Program-made: the position numbers and the translations under genes
The notes under the pieces: generated by a model
Told to the model about the DNA's origin: nothing
Seen by the model: only the letters and a program-made list of their open reading frames with translations
The model's database searches: none
Shown here: in pieces, positions 11,258 through 23,104 of the stretch
Numbering within the stretch: position 1 is the first letter of the stretch
Layout of the letters: every line of letters begins with the position of its first letter
Assembly: GCF_036669915.1 (NCBI RefSeq)
Contig: NC_089312.1
Coordinates: forward strand, 30,965,330-31,029,329
Direction: 5' to 3'
DNA length: 64,000 bases
Origin: Pocillopora verrucosa
Taxonomy: Eukaryota; Cnidaria; Anthozoa; Scleractinia; Pocilloporidae

Positions 11258-12241
11258 ATGGCAGCCGTTCTTGGCCACTACAACATTTGGAACTTAACAA
11301 GCGGGCAAGCTCTTCAAGAAGGATGGCTAAGCCTACAAAACGTGAGGCCACTCTCAACGATCAGCGCTGCCTTATCGATAGCAATGGCACCCGTAATCAT
11401 ATTTGGAAATATTTTGGTCTTAGTTGCAGTTTGGAAAGATCCTCTCAAGAAACTCCGATCGTCACCCTCCAACCTCATTTTGACATCCATGGCCATAGCA
11501 GACCTATTAGTTGGCTTGGTGGTTTGTCCGGTAACTGCTTATTGGGGCTTGGTGATATCTGTCCGAGAAGAATCACCACTTGATCTTTCTGTGATATGTG
11601 CCCTCAACGTTTTCTCTGTAAACGTGAGTTTTGGCCATATGTTCCTTCTAACAGTGGACAGAGTCTTCGCCGTAATTACGCCCCTTCGTTACCGTGCAAC
11701 AGTTACAAATAAGAGAGTTTTTATTGCCAACTGTGCTTGCTGGATTTATTTCATAGTTTTTGGCATTGCATTCCTCGTGTTGCGCGATTTATTTGCCATA
11801 ATGGGGGCTGTCTACAACTTTCAACTTCTATTTATGCTTTTGGGCATGTTGGCCATGTACGTAATGATCTTAAACTACTTTCACCGATACTCCAAAGAAA
11901 GAGCAGAAGGACACTCACTCAGAGATCGTAACATTATAATGCAAAGAGAAAAAGATCTCTTCAAGGCCATATCGGTCGTCGTCTGCGCATTTCTCATCTG
12001 TTACATGCCGTGGTTCATTATTAAAACGTTGATCTACTTTTGCAAAGCGTGCCAAACACATCTATCATTACTGATGATTTCTTTCGCATTTTCAGGAAGT
12101 CTGAAGTGCGCAAACTCGGGTTTAAACCCATTTTTGTATACGTGGCGACTCCCAAAGTATAGAGAAACATTACTATACTTTTGGAGGCAACTCATTTTAA
12201 AGAAAGGAAAAGCTAACAAGTCAAAATTTACGATATCTTAA
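11258..12241 (+). CDS. Rhodopsin-like (class A) GPCR, plus-strand family copy 2
   Basis: Intact single-exon receptor, 327 aa, same length and anchors as copy 1: sequon Asn12-Leu-Thr, Asp82, DRV 134-136, CYMPW in TM6, NPFLY in TM7. It differs mainly in the stretch from TM6 through the third extracellular loop to TM7 (FIIKTLIYFCKACQTHLSLL against LIVSTLIYFCKACHPHLPLL in copy 1). It also has a cysteine at the top of TM3 (VICALN) where copies 1 and 3 have Phe. These positions face the ligand side in class A receptors, so a changed ligand preference is possible (inference). Its neighbour upstream is the transposon-broken minus-strand receptor. Confidence 0.93.
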   Translation: MAAVLGHYNIWNLTSGQALQEGWLSLQNVRPLSTISAALSIAMAPVIIFGNILVLVAVWKDPLKKLRSSPSNLILTSMAIADLLVGLVVCPVTAYWGLVISVREESPLDLSVICALNVFSVNVSFGHMFLLTVDRVFAVITPLRYRATVTNKRVFIANCACWIYFIVFGIAFLVLRDLFAIMGAVYNFQLLFMLLGMLAMYVMILNYFHRYSKERAEGHSLRDRNIIMQREKDLFKAISVVVCAFLICYMPWFIIKTLIYFCKACQTHLSLLMISFAFSGSLKCANSGLNPFLYTWRLPKYRETLLYFWRQLILKKGKANKSKFTIS

Positions 12242-12516
12242 AGCTTCTGTCGAGGGTTTAGTTGTCAGAAAGCACGAACCTTAAATGTCTTAATTTTGAT
12301 TGTTAAATATACAGATCTAATTGCATAGAAGGATGGTGTTGAATATTTAATATCTGCCGTGTTTCGAACAATCATCAGATTTCGTAAACAGAAGGACCGT
12401 GGGGGTTAGTGGATTGCTTGATTGAAGTACGACGTCAGTATCTGAAGATTTTACCCTTCCAGATTTAGAGAGTGACGAGGGTCTCATTGGGTTTAACCAT
12501 GAGCTGTAAAACGGCA

Positions 12517-12522
12517 AATAAA
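12517..12522 (+). terminator. Candidate poly(A) signal of GPCR copy 2
   Basis: AATAAA lies 276 bp after the stop, in the same sequence context as 4435-4440 after copy 1. Confidence 0.5.
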
Positions 12523-15007
12523 AGTTAGCCTTTAGGCAAAAAAAACTTGACAACTTTTAACTGTTAGTCGTAAAGAAAGTTAATGGTTAAAATTTTCTTT
12601 CAACCGTAACGGAAAGAAATTAAACGTCAGCAGTAAAATGGTTAACATTTCAACTGTTAGCAGTAAAAGAAGTTATCACCCCAGTGAGACACTCAGTGAT
12701 TTATCGCCTTTGAAAACCATAAATAGCACTTGCGGGAGAGCGAAGTTCAATGCGAGTTTCTCTCGCATTGAAACTGATGCATATTAGAAGGTAGTTTTCT
12801 TGCGTGTCGGGATTTTCATTTGAGTTTGATAAATTAATATGAGATCCTTTGAGCCTTAATCAAGCGATCGACACACCAAGCTCTAGGGCAATATCTCGTA
12901 AATATCTTTATTTGGGAGCAAATAAATAAAGTTATCATGAAGTCACTCACGAGAAACGAGTTTCAATTTCCTGTAAGTTTTTTTTAAGTTCCGATCACCA
13001 ATATCTTAGTTTGTATAGGTAATCACATGATTTTAAGGGCAATTTGGAATAAATAAGCACGAGTTATTTTTTTTTAAAGACTAATAAAATTGCACGAGCC
13101 CGTAGGGTAAGTGCAATTTGTGGTCTTTGAAAACATTAACAAGTACTTATATATTCCAAATTGCACGAGAAAAATCATGTGATTACGTGTTAATAATATA
13201 CATGAAAAAATATAAGATAGCTTATCATAATTAAGCAGAAGCAAAGCGCGCGCATCAAGTCCAAAAGTACCTTGTGCAAACCGTGCGTTCGGTCAAAACA
13301 ACCGCGTACGACCAAAACGTTAATATACAATGATATCTTCACATCTTTAAGGCACAAAAAAGTTCAAAGTCCGACTAAACAGTTAAAGGAATTGTTCAGT
13401 CTTTGTCTGAATCACTTTCATCGGCGATGAAATGGAATCGTCGTTTCCGAGGTTTAACCGTGTTTGTTGCTGACTTGGCGTAGGATCGCTCGGGCAAAGT
13501 GTTAAGCTGGGTCGGCTCGTAATTTTCGATTTCCTTGGTAATTCACTTCTCTAAACGCCACTTTCTCCAAACCGACAACCAAAAAGCAGTGCTTTTTACA
13601 GTGTTTTCGTTGTTAGAGCTGTTTTTCAGCTGCGGTGGCGAAAGAAAGCCCACTTAAATCGCCGGCCATTGTTCCGCTCGCAAATTTTCAAATTTTGTTG
13701 CGACATTCAAGGCTCGCATTTGATTGGCTATCTGTGAGTTTCTTTGATTATCGACTGATCTGAATTTGGTTTGTTACTTCTTTGCACTAAATCAACCCTG
13801 ATCTGAACTAAATTAGCAGAAAACTGCATTTATCTCAACCAATCATAACTGATTAATTTTTCAATGTCTATCAGTAGGGTGCAAATAAATTTAGAATAAC
13901 ACCAGGCATTACTCAAGAGAATCGAGTTACAACTTTCTTTAACTTCTGTCCGAGTTAAAAAACCAAACCGCCAGACAGTAGAGGGCAAGTAATTGTAGAA
14001 AGCTTTGACCCGAAAAAGTTCTGTTTAGCGCAGCCTGATTTGCGTTATGAGAACCTGTCGCTTCCTACTTCAGTGGCGGAAAGCAAGAGTAGAAAAATGT
14101 TAAAAACTTTGGTGTAATGTGACTCCTTTTTGCCGAAAACTCTACGAAGAGAACAAGGCTTAGGCTTATATTTCCGATGAGTAAAACCAGCATCTAACTG
14201 ACGGAGGCACAGAAAATGACCCTTTGCTTTCAATTAATATCTTAATGAAGATTTATAACCTCCTTTTCACTCTTTTTTCCGGCAACAGATCGTCCCTCTT
14301 ACCTTACTCTATGATTACTATTTCTGTACACGCAAACTGATCATGTTAACTTCCGAGAATCATAATCCTTTACAGTCCTGTTCATGCTGTTTTCTGTCGA
14401 GTAAATGTCTCGTTATAGGTAAAAATAGTTGTAACAAAGTCCAAATTTTGAGATTTCAAGGATCTTTCTCGGTAAGATTTTGAAGTTCTCAACTCTTTCG
14501 TTTCTAGGAAGTCGTGACAGTTAGGAGTCCAAAAAACTTGTCATTCGTTTATCTTTCTGTGCCATTTCAAATACAATTACATCAGTTTACAACAATTGTT
14601 AAGGAAAGACGGATTAATAGCAGGGAAATCTAATAAATACCATTAAGTATTGTAGGCTTGGGTTCCTCCACAAAAAGTATTCAGTTAAATAACCGTAGAT
14701 AACAGAATAGTAAATACCCAGTTTACAAGCCATATTTATTATCCATGGAAGAATGAGTAGTTGCTGAGAAAAGTTATCTCAAATCTTTTTTCTGAAGAAT
14801 GCTAGAGATGAGGAGCCAGTGATCTCAAGATTAAGGGAGTTGAAGAAAACTGCTGAACATATTTGTTTCACAAAATGTAGAGGAAAGGAGTTTGCGTGCC
14901 TTGTGTTGTGGCAATGGATTCGGTTGTTTCTCATGAATATACTTTGAGATTTTTAAGAGAGGATCTTTTGAACGAAAGCATGAAATGACCAAGCTTTATA
15001 AGCAAGT

Positions 15008-15919
15008 TAACGTATTTTCTCGAATAAGCACCTACGCTCAAATAAGCGCCTCTACCGAATAACCGACAACCCCCGTGGCCATATTGGGGACCTTTAGCAG
15101 TTAGGACAGCAACGTCAAGGAAGACATTGATTAAAAATGAATATATATATATTTATAGTTGGAATTTCGAGAATGACTGGATGTGTTTACCATCTCATAC
15201 AGGGCCGCAAGTTAACCTCGGCATAACATATGAGAGAGGCGTAGAATTCCCAATAGAAACTTAACTAATTTGCCGTCGGGATTTCCTCTCTCGGACCACG
15301 CAAATTTTGATGATTTCACGTTGTTATTTTGCAGAAGAAGGTGAAGAAATGTACACAGTTTTAAAACACACCTGCTGAGCTATTGTTCTGGTTATAAGAC
15401 CGTTTGTTTTGTCACGTCCTCGTTGCCGTCGCCGTCGTGCTTTGCTTAAGGTCCCTAATATCAAGCAAGTGCCCCCTCGAATAAGAACCCCCCCTCCCTT
15501 CCTCCCTCACTGTTTTTAATATTAGGGATACGAGGAAAAGCTGTTTCTATTTCCGCTTTATTTATAACTTTTTTAAGCTTCAAATACAGAGGAATCAGTA
15601 CTGCTTGGTAGTTTCTTTTTTAGAAACTTGAATATTTTTAAATTTTTACCATGGTAGCTGTATTTTGCAAGTAATGCTATCCCTATTTTAATATAGTTTG
15701 ATATAGTAATTATTTTCACACGACCCCACAAGCTTTGAGCTTTAAACCCTATCGTGCTTAAATAAAAGATATTATTATTATTATTATTATTATTGTTATT
15801 ATTATTATTATTATTAAGCACCCCCTTCGATTACGCGCCCTCCTTCCGATAAGCGCCCCTCCTTTAGGCCGAAACTTTAAAAAGGCACCTGGGCGATTAT
15901 TCGAGGATATGCGGTGATT
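15008..15919. repeat. MITE-like element with mirrored ends, near full length
   Basis: The left end has CGTATTTTCTCGAATAAGC. The right end has GCGATTATTCGAGGATATGC. These are imperfect inverted copies. The interior matches 22231-22901. It has no coding capacity, so it is probably a non-autonomous DNA element. The family is unknown to me. Confidence 0.55.
15770..15816. repeat. ATT microsatellite
   Basis: About 15 ATT units with one G interruption near 15794. It lies inside the MITE-like element and is absent from the sister copy in unit 3, so it expanded after duplication. Confidence 0.9.
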
Positions 15920-16582
15920 ATAAGTTTCTTGAAAATAGGATCCGTCTGAGTACCATGGTGAGACTTGTTTACTTTCCCGATGAAACATTTTTGCTTAATG
16001 ACAATTCTATGATCATTTGTTTTTAGAGCTTCATCCGCAGATTAAATTACAATCTTTAAGGTTTGGGGTCATCATGGGACGAGAGGATTTGGAAAGAATG
16101 AAACTAGATCTAAAAAGTATACCTGTGGATTTCAATATTTTTACTAGCTACGTCAGATATATGCGATTTCCATGTTACATTTTCATCTAAAACTAACCCA
16201 AGTTAGATCATTTTATTGACGTGTGCAGTGGGTTTCTGATTGATGACGATATGAAAGTCGACATGAAATGCTTCTTTTCTCAAGGTTTAAGTTCTGAAAA
16301 CAAGTATCGGGAATGAAATAAGATGGATTGATATTTGGATTCGCCCCACTATTTCTTAAATTTAGATTATGCGAGCCCTAAAAGTTAACTACACTTTTGA
16401 GAAACGGGCCCTTAGCCCCCTACATGTGACCTTGTAGAGTCTCAATCTCTTTTAGTAGTTTTTCTATCTCGTGGAACGATTACAAGTCACACAAAAAGGC
16501 CATCCCGACTCAAATAATAAAATTTTGGTGATACCCAGACCACCAGTTGTTTGTGAACTGACAAAGTTATCAATCTTTTTTC

Positions 16583-16758
16583 CAAACTGACCAAATTACC
16601 AACGAGTTTCCAAAGACAATTAACGGAGCACGTGCGATCCCAAGAATGACAAAGGTTACAGATGTAGTCTCTATGTTGTCCACTCTCAGCTAGAGTACAT
16701 TTAAAGTTTCTTTGTTTGTCATATTCCAAAAATCGTGATGGCTCACAAGCGCAGTCAT
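16583..16758 (-). pseudogene. 5' relic of a minus-strand GPCR
   Basis: About 58 codons match the N terminus and TM1 start of the receptor at 10133. The start codon equivalent is at 16756-16758. The codon for Trp in NVLWLRV has become TAG (16690-16692). The remaining receptor is gone: at about 16582 the homology stops and unrelated spacer begins. The 5' flank (16759-17200) is conserved. It cannot encode a receptor. Confidence 0.85.
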
Positions 16759-17990
16759 TCTCATTCAAAACGAAAGCAGCTGAAGTTAGGTCCCTTGTCT
16801 GATTTACATGGGGTTTGTGATTTGCCTTGAGGACTCTAATTAAGGAGATTCCGAACTTGACATTGTTTGGTTTGTAAACTAGGCAAAGATAATGACAGGA
16901 TGTTAATATTTGCTGTGTCAGCAATTTTTGACCATTTAATTGAACAAATGCGCCGAGGCGAAAGCTTATTGCCTAGGTCGTGTTCAAATGTCACGATCTT
17001 CATTTCAAACTAATCATCATACGCTATCGTACTCACGAGGGGATTACCAAATTATCAGTGCTCAGCTGAAAATTAAGCTTTTGAAAATGTGCTTACTTTG
17101 AGCTTGAAAAGTGATTCGGTGTCTTTGAGGGGTCTCTCACTGGTGTACAAAGATACGGAGAGATTAAACGCGTTCACACCAGCCAAGCATTTTTTAAAAA
17201 ATACAATTTTGTCGCTCAAGAAAAATATTTAAGAACGTTGATGCTAGCAACCGAAACGTTCGACTTTGAAAGATTGACTTGTGTTTGTGACCAGCCAAGG
17301 AAACACAACACACTGATTGTACTGGTGCGTAGGCGAAAAGCGCGAGGACATATCAATATCTACTGTTGTATTCAGCGGTCACTCCTTTTTGTTAATGGAG
17401 AGCTGTTACGAATCTAGTGTACAATAAACTGCAAATCTGAAATATTGACCACCTCTTGAATATTTGCATTAGCTGTAAACATGAGGTGTACTTGGCAGTT
17501 CAGTTTCAATCAGTGTAGATGTAAGGGCTATATAAGACTGATGCTGCCGTTAACGTCATTTTCAGAGTCATCAATTAAGTTATATTCCCTCATAGAATAG
17601 AGAGATGAAGTGATTAAAAAAAATGTAATGATTTAGAAATAAGAGCCATAGGATTTTTACATGAAAGCAGTAAAGGTGCTTTTGTGCGCCACATCGGGGA
17701 AGATTTTCTGTTCAGTATCGCAATTGCTGAATCTGACCAAGTTAAACATTGGAATTTGAAGGAGCCTAATTGCATTAGATTTTATGATTTTGGTTTGACC
17801 GACTGACTTTGAGGGCCTATGTTATTAGGAAGGCATGATATTGATTTTGCATATAGTTAATGCCTATGGTCTGTCATATGAGTTTTCTCAGGAAGGTATT
17901 TTTCAAAAGATAAGAAATGTAAATTTGTTGTTGTTGAAATTAATCAAAATGTGTTGTTTGAACTAAGCAGCTTTTAACAAATTTATCGAT

Positions 17991-18109
17991 TACCTTTTTT
18001 CTCCATTAAACGCCCCCGGCGTTTATTTAAAAATCGGCAGTTTTTATCCGGCGTTTTTTCGATGCCGGCGTTTAATAAGGGTCGGGCGTTTAATCGAGAA
18101 AATACAGTA
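17991..18109. repeat. Short inverted-repeat element (MITE-like), 119 bp
   Basis: TACCTTTTTTCTCCATTAAACGCCC at the left is mirrored by GGGCGTTTAATCGAGAAAATACAGTA at the right, arms of about 25 bp. The interior has more GGCGTTTA motifs. A decayed copy lies at 1165-1256. Confidence 0.65.
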
Positions 18110-18549
18110 CATCGTTGTCCAATCCAATGCAATTCGCGACTCATTACTATCTACTCATAGGGGAGGGGGAGGGGAAAGGGAAAGGAGAGGGTGGAGGGGA
18201 GGGGGGAGGGGCGGACGGGAAAATGTTTGGCTCGAGGACGTGACATTAGGAAGTTATTTATCATTTACAATTTCTGGGTTTTCGTTCAATTCATTTAAGC
18301 AAACTATCCTTTAAAATACATTGCTGTAAGGTGAACTTGTAGGCTGTAATTGATACGATCTATGAGAAGGGATGCTATCGAAAGATGCATGCAAATTTAA
18401 AGCAATCTCGTCAAGTCGTTGAAAATTTTTTATTTGTGCTATAAAGCAAATCTTTTTGCATGGATAAAAGTCTCTAAAAGAAGTAAAGACAAGAAAAGTA
18501 ATATGAGTGTAGACATTGATTAAATTTTTGAACTGTGAAAGTTGGCCTA

Positions 18550-18789
18550 AGGGCTAGGTCGCATTACAGATCAATTTTCATTTTGGCTCGAAAAAGTCGG
18601 CTGGAAAATCAAATTGCTTCAGACCGGAAATGAAAATGAATTGAGCTTATACGGTCGTTTTCTCCCGATTTTGAAATTTTTGAAAAATCACAAATGAGGG
18701 GTCGCACTAGAAAACAGGTATGTTGACAGATTTTAGTCCCTAAAGTAAACAGTTTTCTGTAAAATCGTCTGTAATGCGACCCGGCCCTA
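18550..18789. mobile_element. Small element with inverted ends, present only in GPCR unit 3
   Basis: It starts AGGGCTAGGTCGCATTACAGA and ends TCTGTAATGCGACCCGGCCCT, inverted copies of about 21 bp with few mismatches. Units 1 and 2 read straight through at this place (GTTGGCCTAACCAAATTG at about 2698 and 10745), giving an empty site. In this copy the CTAA flanks both ends (GGCCTAA before, CCCTAACC after), possibly a short target duplication. Confidence 0.7.
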
Positions 18790-19297
18790 ACCAAATTGTT
18801 GGTTGATTATTACGTGATCCAGCCGCATGCATCAATATCTTTCACAAAGGGAAATTTGAGGGGGCATCTAAAAACAATAAGACGATTTTGAACAATAAGG
18901 ATATTAGTAGTTGTCAAAATGTCGTTTCCGTCTTAATGACGTCAATGAAGATAAAGAAGCATGTCATGAGCATTTTCACAAATTGAAAGACGAAGGTTGA
19001 ATCATAAACGTAAACATAGAAGCACGATTAAGTTTTTGTTTGTCCAGTTTTCTTGTTTTCTTTGTTTAAGTCTCGTCTTCTGCTTTAAAGAAGCATTTAT
19101 TGGAGCCCAAGTTGAGACCATACATCATTGGAAATAAAAGCTTCCAATATCTTTGGTTAAACTGCAAACCTTATATGGTCATTGTCTTCTTGAGGTCAAA
19201 GAAAGAAACAAATTTTGTTTTCAAAATACTGTGACGAATGCAAAATCGACTTCATTTTACACGAGACTCCATCGAGGAAACCAGATAACAGGTTGAA

Positions 19298-20281
19298 ATG
19301 GCGGCCGTTCTCGGCCACTACAACTTCTGGAACATAACAAGCGAGCAAGCTCTTGAAGAAGGATGGCTAAGCCTACAAAACGTGAGGCCACTTTCAGCGA
19401 TCAGCGCTGCCCTATCGATAGCAATGGCACCAGTAATCATATTTGGAAATATTTTGGTCTTAGTTGCAGTTTGGAAAGATCCTCTCAAGAAACTCCGATC
19501 ATCACCCTCTAACCTCATTTTGACATCCATGGCCATAGCAGATCTTTTAGTTGGCTTGGTGGTTTGTCCGATAACTGCTTATTGGGGCTGGGTGATATCT
19601 TTCCGAGGAGATTCACCGCTAGATCTTTCTGTGATATTTGCCCTCAACGTTTTCTCTGTAAACGTGAGTTTTGGTCATATGTTCCTTCTAACAGTAGACA
19701 GAGTCTTCGCCGTAACCACGCCACTTCGTTATCGTGTAAGAGTTACAAATAAGAGAGTTTTTATCGCCAACTGTGCTTGCTGGATTTATTTCATAGCTTT
19801 TGGAAGTGCATTCCTTGTGTTGCGCGATTCATTTGCCATAATCGGGGCTGTCTACAACTTTCAACTTCTATTTATGCTTTTGGGCATGTTGGCCATGTAC
19901 GTAATGATCTTAAACTACTTTCACCGATACTCCAAAGAAAGAGCAGAAGGACACTCACTCAGAGATCGTAATATTATAATGCAAAGAGAAAAAGATCTCT
20001 TCAAGGCAATATCGGTCGTTGTCTGTGCTTTTCTCATCTGCTACCTGCCGTGGTTCATTGTTCAAGTGTTGATCTACTTATGCAAAGCGTGCCATCCACA
20101 TTTACCATTACTGATGATTTCTTTCGGATTTTCAGGAAGTCTGACATACGCAAACTCAGGTATAAACCCATTTTTGTATACGTGGCGACTCCCAAAATAT
20201 AAAGAGACATTGCTATACATTTGGAGGCAACTCATTTTAAAGGAAGAAAAAGCTAACAAGTCAAAATTTACGATATCTTAA
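19298..20281 (+). CDS. Rhodopsin-like (class A) GPCR, plus-strand family copy 3
   Basis: Intact single-exon receptor of 327 aa, close to copies 1 and 2. Sequon Asn12-Ile-Thr, Asp82, DRV 134-136, CYLPW in TM6 (Leu instead of Met), and NSGINPFLY in TM7. The TM6-TM7 stretch again differs (FIVQVLIYLCKACHPHLPLL), and Cys in SLTCANS is Tyr here. A 128-bp stretch covering TM5 and the third intracellular loop is identical in DNA to copies 1 and 2. Its minus-strand partner is the relic at 16583-16758. The AATAAA found after copies 1 and 2 has been lost here, so 3' end formation may differ. Confidence 0.93.
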   Translation: MAAVLGHYNFWNITSEQALEEGWLSLQNVRPLSAISAALSIAMAPVIIFGNILVLVAVWKDPLKKLRSSPSNLILTSMAIADLLVGLVVCPITAYWGWVISFRGDSPLDLSVIFALNVFSVNVSFGHMFLLTVDRVFAVTTPLRYRVRVTNKRVFIANCACWIYFIAFGSAFLVLRDSFAIIGAVYNFQLLFMLLGMLAMYVMILNYFHRYSKERAEGHSLRDRNIIMQREKDLFKAISVVVCAFLICYLPWFIVQVLIYLCKACHPHLPLLMISFGFSGSLTYANSGINPFLYTWRLPKYKETLLYIWRQLILKEEKANKSKFTIS

Positions 20282-22230
20282 AGCTTCTGTCGAGGGTTTA
20301 GTTGTCAGAGGCATGAACCTTAGATATACAGATCTAATTGTCCTAAAAGAATGGTGTTGAATATTTAATATCTGCCGCGTTTCGAACAACCACCAGATTA
20401 CGTAAACAGAAGGACCGTGGGGGTTAGTGGATCGCTTGATCGAAGTACGACGTCAGTATCTGAAGATTTTACTCTTCCAGATCTAGAGAGTGATGAAGGT
20501 CTCATTGGGTCTAATCATAAGCTGTAAAACGAAAAAAAATATTGAGCCGTTAAGCGAAAAACTTGGCAACTTTTAACCGTTAGTCGTAAAAAAGTTAATT
20601 GTTAATTTCTTTTTAACCGTAGCGGAAAGAAATTAAACGTTAGCAGTAAAAAAATTTATCACCCCAGCGAGACACTCGCTGATTTATCGCTTTTGAAAAC
20701 CATAAGTAGTACTTGCGTGAGAACGAAGTTCAATGCGAGTGATTTTGCTCCAACAATTGTACTTCCTCTGACGCTGATGCATTTTAAAAAGGTAGTTTTC
20801 TTACGTGTTGTGATTTCCATTTGAGTTTGATAAATTAATACATAAATCAAATTTTATGTGAGATCCCTTAAGCCTTAATCAAGCGATCGACACAACAAGC
20901 CCAAGGGCCATAGATTATATTTAGTGAAGACGTAAATATCTTTATTTGGGAGCAAATAAATAAAGTTATCATGGCGTCACTCACGAGAAACGAGCCACAA
21001 TTTCCTGTAAGTTCCCTCCAAGTTCCGATTATCAAACTTTAGTCATACTCCCAAACAATACCTTAGTTTGGGTGCAAATAAATTTAGTATAACATTATGA
21101 ATTTACTCAAGAGAACGAGTTACAAGTTACTGTAAATTCTCTCCGAGTTCAAAACCAAACCGCCAGACAATAGAGGTCGAGTAATTGTAGAAAGCCTTGA
21201 CCCGAAAAGTTCTGTTTAGCGCAGCCATATTAGTGTTACGAGAACCTTTCGTTTCCTACTTCAGTGGCGGAAAGTAAGAGTCGACAAATGTCAAAAACTT
21301 TGGTGTAATGTGACTCCTTTTTGCCGAAAACTCTACGAAGAGAACAAGACTTCGGCTTGTATATTTTCGATAAGAAAATGTAGGTAATAAAAACCAGAAT
21401 CTAACTGACGGAATCACAGAAAAATACTTTTTTATTATTATCTTAGTGAAGATTTATAACCTCCTTTTCGCTCTTTTTTCCGGCAGCAGATCGTCCCTCT
21501 TACCTTAATGTATGATTACCATTTCTGTACCGACGCAAGCTGATCATGTTAACTTCCGAGAATCATAATCTTTTATATTCTTGCTCATGCTGTTTTCTGT
21601 TGAGCAAATGTCTCGTTATAGGTAAGAAAAGTTGTAACAAAGTCCAAATTTTGAGATTTCAAGGACCTTTCTCTTCAAGATTTTGAAGGACTCAATTCTT
21701 TAGTTTCTCGGAAGTCGTGAGAGTTAGCAGTCCAAAAAACTTGTCATTCGTTTATCTTTCTGTGCCATTCAAATACAATTTCATCAATTTACAACAATTG
21801 CTAAAGAAAGACGGATTAATGGCAGGGAAATCTAATAAATACCCTTAAGTATTGTAAGCATAGGTTCCCCTACAAAACGTATTCAGGTGAATAAACCCAG
21901 ACATCAAAAGAGTAAAAAACCGAGTTTACAAGCCATGTTTATTATCCATGGAAGAATGAATAGTTGCTGAGAAAAATTATCTTAAATCTTTTTTCTGAAA
22001 AATGCTAGAGATGAAGAGCCAGTGATCTCAAAAGTAAGGGAGTTGAAGAAAATTTCTGAACATATTTGTTCTACAAAATGTAGAGGAAAGGAGTTTGCGT
22101 GCCTTGTGTGTGGCAATGGATTCGGTTGTTTCTCATGAATATACTTTGACATTTTTAAGGGAGGATCTTTTGAACTAAAGCATGAAATGACCAAGCTTCA
22201 TCAAATGAATGTCGTGGAATTTAAGTAAGT

Positions 22231-22901
22231 CACCGTATTTTCTCGAATAAGCGCCCACCCTCGTGGCCATATTAGGGATCTTTAGCAGTTAGGACAGCAA
22301 TGTCAAGGAAGACGTAGATTTAAAAATGAATATATATTGAATGGAATTTCGCGAATGACTGGATGTGTTAACCATCTCTTACAGCGCCGCAAGTTAACCT
22401 CAGCATAACGTATGAGAACTGCGTAGAGTTCCAAAAAGAAACTTAACTAATTTGCCGATGGGATTTTCTCTCTCGGACCACGAAAATTTTGATGATTTCA
22501 AGTTGTTATTTTGCAGAAGAAGGCTAAGAAATGTACACAGTTTTAAAATGCTCCCGCTGAGCTATCGTTCTGCTCATAAGATCTTTTGTTTTGACGTCCT
22601 CATTTCCGTCGCCGTCGTGCTTTGCTAAAGTTCCCTAATATTATACAAGTGCCCTCTCGAATAAAGAACCCCCCTCCCCTCATCCCTCACTTTTTTTAAT
22701 AATAGGGATACAAGGAAAAGCTGTTTCTATTTCCGCTTTATTCATGACTTTTTTAAGCTTCAACCACAGAGGAATCAGTACAGATTAATAGTTTCGTTAT
22801 AAGCGCTCTCCTCGATTAAGCGCCCTCCTTCCGATGAGCGCCCCTCTTTCAAGCTGAAATTTTGAAAAGGCACCCGGACGATTATTCGAGGATATGCGGT
22901 G
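22231..22901. repeat. MITE-like element with mirrored ends
   Basis: The left end is CACCGTATTTTCTCGAATAA and the right end CGATTATTCGAGGATATGCGGTG. They are inverted copies with mismatches. It corresponds to 15008-15919, without the ATT microsatellite. A remnant of its right end remains at 36262-36332. Confidence 0.55.
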
Positions 22902-23104
22902 ATTATAAGTTTCTTAAAAATAGGATCTTTCTGAGTATCATAGTTAGACTTGTTGACTTTCTCGATGAAACATTTTTTCTAAATGACAATTCTATGATCA
23001 TTTGTTTTGTAGCTTCATCCGCAGATTAAATTACAATCATTAAGGTTTGGGGTCATCATATGGCTTGCGACGAGAGGATCCAAAAAGTATACCTCAGGTA
23101 GCTA

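Larger units (their letters stand above)
12242..16582. other. Intergenic spacer downstream of GPCR copy 2
   Basis: No supported gene. It is the fullest version of the GPCR 3' spacer: 13424-14425 is absent from unit 1 and partly present in unit 3 (about 21050-21640). It contains a MITE-like element (15008-15919) with a microsatellite inside. At about 16580 sequence typical of the spacer end (compare 23571-23600) joins a broken GPCR 5' end, marking a recombination joint. Confidence 0.65.
16759..19297. other. Intergenic region between GPCR relic and GPCR copy 3
   Basis: No supported gene. It matches 10140-10550 first, then 300-1400 and 2410-3196 of unit 1. It has a short inverted-repeat element (17991-18109), a purine-rich tract (18160-18235) and a unit-specific insertion of about 240 bp (18550-18790, starting GGGCTAGGTCGCATTACAGA and ending TGTAATGCGACCCGGCCCTA). 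The insertion has mirrored ends and so is probably another small element. Confidence 0.6.

Noticed and set aside
15573-15988. Asn-rich and Ile-rich open frames
   Set aside because: Translations of the ATT microsatellite.
16487-16924. Minus-strand open frame of 145 codons with many cysteines
   Set aside because: It is the wrong reading frame across the GPCR relic and its flank; the same out-of-frame peptide appears at 9772-10155 opposite the real receptor frame.
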